Shown here piece after piece: positions 61,273-64,000 of a stretch of DNA of 64,000 nucleotides; positions within the stretch are counted from its first letter, which is position 1, and the number at the start of each line of letters is the position of its first letter. The translations under genes were made by a program, and so were the position numbers. The DNA lies in contig NZ_AUHI01000004.1 in assembly GCF_000423105.1 (NCBI RefSeq), positions 62,001 to 126,000 on the forward strand. The letters are read 5' to 3'. The notes below the pieces were generated by a model. The model had not been told where the DNA came from, made no database searches, and worked only from the letters and a program-made list of their open reading frames with translations. Source of the stretch: Halalkalibacillus halophilus DSM 18494. GTDB taxonomy: Bacteria > Bacillota > Bacilli > Bacillales > Alkalibacillaceae.

Positions 61273-61596
61273 ATGTCTATGGTGTTAAATACCACTTATA
61301 TTTTTCTCATAATACTTGTGATTTTTTCGTACTATTTAGTTAAGCAAGTTGTTAAATATTTGATAAATAACAAATATCACCAACCATTAATCTATTGGGT
61401 AACCTGTCTATTTGTATTTTTCATATTATTTAGTGGATTTATAATCGTTGAACCCACTGAATTTAATGCAGGCAACTTGCTTCTATTAACAAAAAGCAGT
61501 ATTGAAATATTTATTTTATTTGGTATCTCTTTAATGTTTATATTATTTATAAAAGTCATAATTGAGAAACTAAAGAAAAGAAAAGTGAAAGCATAA
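61273..61596 (+). CDS. membrane protein of unknown function
   Basis: A protein of about 107 residues with three hydrophobic segments (about 7-25, 40-58, 73-96) and a basic tail (EKLKKRKVKA). I do not recognise a family. The start is uncertain: ATG at 61273 lies 13 nt after AAAGGAG, which is long, while an upstream GTG at 61249 and a later ATG are alternatives. It is followed after 55 nt by another small membrane protein gene. Confidence 0.65.
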   Translation: MSMVLNTTYIFLIILVIFSYYLVKQVVKYLINNKYHQPLIYWVTCLFVFFILFSGFIIVEPTEFNAGNLLLLTKSSIEIFILFGISLMFILFIKVIIEKLKKRKVKA

Positions 61597-61651
61597 TTCG
61601 AAAAAAGAGGAAAGGTTTGGTAAAATAAGGTGCAATAAAGGGGGAAATCGT

Positions 61652-61864
61652 ATGATGATGATGGATTCTGGCTTTGCAATTATATTTCTTATTTTAATTG
61701 TTTTGTTTGTTCTAAATATATTTACAAGCATATGGGCTTATCGAGATGCGATCGCAAAAGGTAATAGTAAAGAATATGCCTTGCTTATTTTATTAGCAAC
61801 ATTATTTTTCCCAGTTATAGGCTTGATTGTCTATTTAGTTATTAGAAATGATTTTAGCAGGTAG
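61652..61864 (+). CDS. small two-helix membrane protein, PLDc_N-like
   Basis: A 70-residue protein with two membrane segments. The pattern IWAYRDAIAKGNSKEYALLI and LFFPVIGLIVYLVIRND is like the PLDc_N family: W-x-Y-R-D-A, then P-x-x-G-x-x-x-Y. Such proteins are frequent in Firmicutes and have no known activity. An AAGGGGG site lies 7 nt before the first ATG. The terminator overlaps its stop codon. Confidence 0.8.
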   Translation: MMMMDSGFAIIFLILIVLFVLNIFTSIWAYRDAIAKGNSKEYALLILLATLFFPVIGLIVYLVIRNDFSR

Positions 61865-61892
61865 GGGGGAAGACCCTCTACCTGCTTTTTTA
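61857..61892. terminator. terminator overlapping the small membrane protein stop codon
   Basis: GCAGGTAGGG pairs with CCCTCTACCTGC, followed by TTTTTT. It also touches the end of the convergent SCO1 gene. Confidence 0.85.
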
Positions 61893-62471
61893 TTTAAGAT
61901 ATCCTTCTAAGTCTGATACGATTTCGTCCATTTCTTCCACGCTTGTTCCTGAATAACTATTTATTGCTACACCATCAGGAGACACAATATAAAAAGAAGT
62001 TCCGTGACTCACTTGCTCATGTCCATCTACTTTTGAAACTAATAATTTAAAGGAATTAGCTGCGAAACTTTCAATTTCGTTTTGTTCATACCCTGTTAAG
62101 AAGTCCCAATTAGAATAATCAGCATTAAAATTATTAGCAAAGTCCTTTAATGTATCTGGGTCATCTTCTTGCGGATCTACGGAAAACGATACAAACCTTA
62201 CATCTAAATCTTTTTCATTAGCAGCTTCTTGAACTCTAGACATATTTGCTGTCATCGGAGGACAAACCGTATCACAATTTGTGAAAATAAAATTGGCGAC
62301 CCAATAATCTCCTTCAAGGTCTTCTAAGGATAGATAGTCTTCATCTTGATTCATATATTCAAACGGTTCCACTTCGAAATCTATCTCAGGCTCCGTCGCC
62401 TCACTACTACCACACGCACTCATAAGTAGTAATAAAAATAAAATGGTTAATCCTTTATATTTAGTATTCAA
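61890..62471 (-). CDS. SCO1/SenC-family copper-chaperone lipoprotein
   Basis: A 193-residue lipoprotein with lipobox MSAC (Cys20) and a thioredoxin-like domain. FIFTNCDTVCPPM holds the copper-binding CxxxC (Cys66, Cys70), and VSHGTSFYIVSPDG holds the third ligand, His156. VSFSVDPQEDDP is also typical. SCO proteins help build the CuA centre of cytochrome c oxidase; B. subtilis has YpmQ. No oxidase genes are nearby. The start is TTG with GGAGATGA upstream. Confidence 0.93.
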   Translation of the reverse strand: MNTKYKGLTILFLLLLMSACGSSEATEPEIDFEVEPFEYMNQDEDYLSLEDLEGDYWVANFIFTNCDTVCPPMTANMSRVQEAANEKDLDVRFVSFSVDPQEDDPDTLKDFANNFNADYSNWDFLTGYEQNEIESFAANSFKLLVSKVDGHEQVSHGTSFYIVSPDGVAINSYSGTSVEEMDEIVSDLEGYLK

Positions 62472-62574
62472 TTAAATCATCTCCATTGTTTATTCCAATT
62501 CATTTTAACATGATAGGAATCAGAGAGTTGTGATTGATCATGGCTTTATTTAACAATTCTATGACAAAGGAACT

Positions 62575-63444
62575 TTAAGTCATGTTCAATGTATAACTAT
62601 TTAGTTCTGGTCGGCAAGAGAAACGAAAGGGGAGTCTTGTGGTACCAACTCCTCTAGAAACAAACAACTGTAAAGGTCTATTTCCAATTACATGTTTACC
62701 TTCTACATATTTTTCCCCTAAAGCTGGAGTCACAACGTATCCATAGAATGGAATTTGTACTTGTCCGCCGTGACTATGGCCAGATAATTGAATATCAAAA
62801 GGATAGTCGATCACACTATCAGCATAATCAGGTTCATGACAAAGCAATATATTAAACATGTCTTGTTGCTGATCAGTGATTAAATTATTAACATTTGGGC
62901 TTCCTAGTAATATGTCATCCAATCCTGCAATATTAATAGATTCTTCATTTCTAGAAATCGTTACTGTTTCATTCTGAAGAAGTTCAAATCCAGAGGTGGC
63001 CATTACATCTCTAATTACTTCTGTTCCGTACCCGCCATGATCGTGGTTACCATAAATCCAAAACTTTCCTTCTGGTGCGTCCAGTTGAGATAATTCATTG
63101 ATAATACGCTGATATTTACCATCCGATACCGTCGATGGATCATCCGTTAAATCTCCAGTAAATACGATTAAATCGGGTTCTTCTTTTTCGATCATATGAC
63201 GTAACTGTTGTAATTCTTCCGTCTGGTATTGAAACCCAATATGTGTGTCTGTAATTTGGATGATTTTAAATTGGTCAAAAGATTCTGGAATTCTATGTGA
63301 TTCAATATTCGTATGAGTAAGTTTAATCCAGTGTGGCTCTATTTCATTTGCATAATAATAACCACCATAAGTAAGCCCAACAGCACCTAATGTTCCTACT
63401 GTAGCTTTCTTTAAAAAGGACCTTCTTGATATTTTTTCTGTCAT
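62575..63444 (-). CDS. ykuE: Tat-exported metallophosphoesterase (YkuE-like)
   Basis: A 289-residue protein starting MTEKISRRSFLKKATVG, a twin-arginine signal, with a hydrophobic stretch to about residue 30. The calcineurin-like domain has ITDTHIG, FTGDLTDD, YGNHDHGGYG, LLCHEPDYAD and SGHSHGGQVQIP, which give the two-metal site. B. subtilis YkuE is a known Tat substrate of this kind, and the adjacent fadH-like gene corresponds to ykuF next to ykuE. It works at the cell wall; the phosphoester substrate is unknown. Confidence 0.93.
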   Translation of the reverse strand: MTEKISRRSFLKKATVGTLGAVGLTYGGYYYANEIEPHWIKLTHTNIESHRIPESFDQFKIIQITDTHIGFQYQTEELQQLRHMIEKEEPDLIVFTGDLTDDPSTVSDGKYQRIINELSQLDAPEGKFWIYGNHDHGGYGTEVIRDVMATSGFELLQNETVTISRNEESINIAGLDDILLGSPNVNNLITDQQQDMFNILLCHEPDYADSVIDYPFDIQLSGHSHGGQVQIPFYGYVVTPALGEKYVEGKHVIGNRPLQLFVSRGVGTTRLPFRFSCRPELNSYTLNMT

Positions 63445-63610
63445 AATCTACATCCTTAGCTTGGAGTCATTTAATTTACTTTTAAAGTTGTTTTTAAATT
63501 ATAGCATGAAGCCACTTTCGAAATGTGACAAAAAAAGTGAATTAGTATTCATTTTTGGAAGGATTATAGTCTTCTAGTGTGGAACTAGTAGGAAGGAGGT
63601 GTTTATTATA

Positions 63611-64000
63611 ATGAATAATGAAGTAGTAATAGTTACAGGTGGTTCAAGCGGAATGGGGAAATATATGGCGAAAAAATTTGCTCAAGAAGGAGCGAATGTC
63701 ATGATTACAGGTAGAAATGAAGATAAGCTTGAAGCTGCTGTTAGCGAAATACAGGCAGAAGCAACGGGAAAAGTAGTAAGTTGTATAATGGACGTTCGTA
63801 AACCTGAAGATGTAGAAAGAATGGTTCAAGAAGCAGATCAGACCTTTGGAAGAATTGATCATTTGGTTAATAATGCCGCTGGTAATTTTATTGCCCCAGC
63901 TGAGCAATTATCTATAAATGGATGGAATGCAGTGATTGATATTGTGCTTAATGGTACGTTTTACTGCAGTCATACAGTAGGAAATTATTGGATTGAAAAA
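63611..64000 (+). CDS. fadH: 2,4-dienoyl-CoA reductase-like short-chain dehydrogenase, cut by window end
   Basis: The first 130 residues of an SDR are present. VIVTGGSSGMGKYMAKKFAQ is the cofactor motif, CIMDVRKPEDVERMV the adenine loop, and HLVNNAAGNFIAPAEQLS then NGWNAVIDIVLNGTFYCS match the B. subtilis FadH (YkuF) pattern. The catalytic Tyr-Lys pair lies beyond the window. AAGGAGGTG lies 9 nt before the ATG. FadH relatives reduce 2,4-dienoyl-CoA during oxidation of unsaturated fatty acids. Divergent from ykuE, whose presence supports the assignment. Confidence 0.88.
   Translation, partial: MNNEVVIVTGGSSGMGKYMAKKFAQEGANVMITGRNEDKLEAAVSEIQAEATGKVVSCIMDVRKPEDVERMVQEADQTFGRIDHLVNNAAGNFIAPAEQLSINGWNAVIDIVLNGTFYCSHTVGNYWIEK

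Noticed and set aside
1..64000. CRISPR array, prophage, integron or transposase
   Set aside because: Reading both strands I found no spaced direct repeats, phage structural genes, integrase or transposase motifs.

Overview
This window looks like a chromosomal segment of a low-GC, endospore-forming, probably salt-tolerant member of the Bacillaceae. Supporting signs are strong AGGAGG ribosome binding sites, frequent TTG and GTG starts, T-tailed hairpin terminators, and homologues of many Bacillus subtilis genes (gbsR, gbsA, vpr, ycgRQ, ywpF, patA, ykuE/fadH, a Spo0E-type phosphatase, a YjcZ-type peptide). Glycine betaine synthesis genes and acidic secreted proteins point to osmotic stress. I see no transposase, prophage, CRISPR array or rRNA operon. 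The two ends cut genes: a CheB-CheR hybrid on the left and a fadH-like reductase on the right.

Layout. 1-8.8 kb: chemotaxis-type CheB/CheR hybrid, ring-cleaving dioxygenase, TspO-like membrane protein, FAD oxidase, two cell-wall enzymes, a GPH sugar symporter with a candidate CodY box, and a short-chain dehydrogenase. 8.9-12.1 kb: osmoprotection locus with an orphan OpuAC/OpuBC-type binding lipoprotein, GbsR, and divergent gbsA, with repeated candidate GbsR operators. 12.2-17.2 kb: tRNA-Val(GAC), small membrane proteins, and a four-gene ABC-2 exporter/lipoprotein operon. 17.3-25.4 kb: GIY-YIG protein, alanine/sodium symporter, Vpr protease, HxlR regulator with divergent YceI protein, glycerophosphodiesterase and M20 dipeptidase. 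26-35 kb: tyrosine phenol-lyase, YcgRQ-type permease pair, then a PucR regulator followed by a creatinase/ectoine-hydrolase-like protein and a trans-sulfuration-type PLP enzyme, with a cre-like site between them. 35-43 kb: thiol and zinc-ribbon small proteins, an ArlRS/YkoGH-like two-component system followed by two PepSY proteins, TPP riboswitch plus thiT, and a chemoreceptor. 43-55 kb: penicillin acylase, nitroreductase, a frameshifted chemoreceptor, MFS pump, HD phosphohydrolase, YwpF, a Ktr potassium channel subunit and an EAL protein with a degenerate GGDEF. 55-64 kb: a frameshifted YjcZ peptide, an HtrA-like protease paired with a zinc-ribbon membrane protein, a DUF1659/DUF2922/YvrJ cluster split by an intergenic repeat, signal peptidase I, Spo0E-type phosphatase, PatA, small membrane proteins, SCO1 lipoprotein, and a Tat-exported metallophosphoesterase.

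How parts work together. GbsR probably senses choline and controls gbsA, but the choline dehydrogenase gene gbsB is absent here. The HxlR/YceI and GbsR/gbsA pairs are divergent regulator-target units with visible repeated operators. The PucR-led cluster looks like a catabolic module for a nitrogen-containing solute. A 228-bp palindromic repeat with 13-bp terminal inverted repeats separates DUF2922 from yvrJ, and a rearranged relative lies near 43.1 kb. Two independent genes carry apparent one-base frameshifts in A runs, which could be real decay or consensus error.
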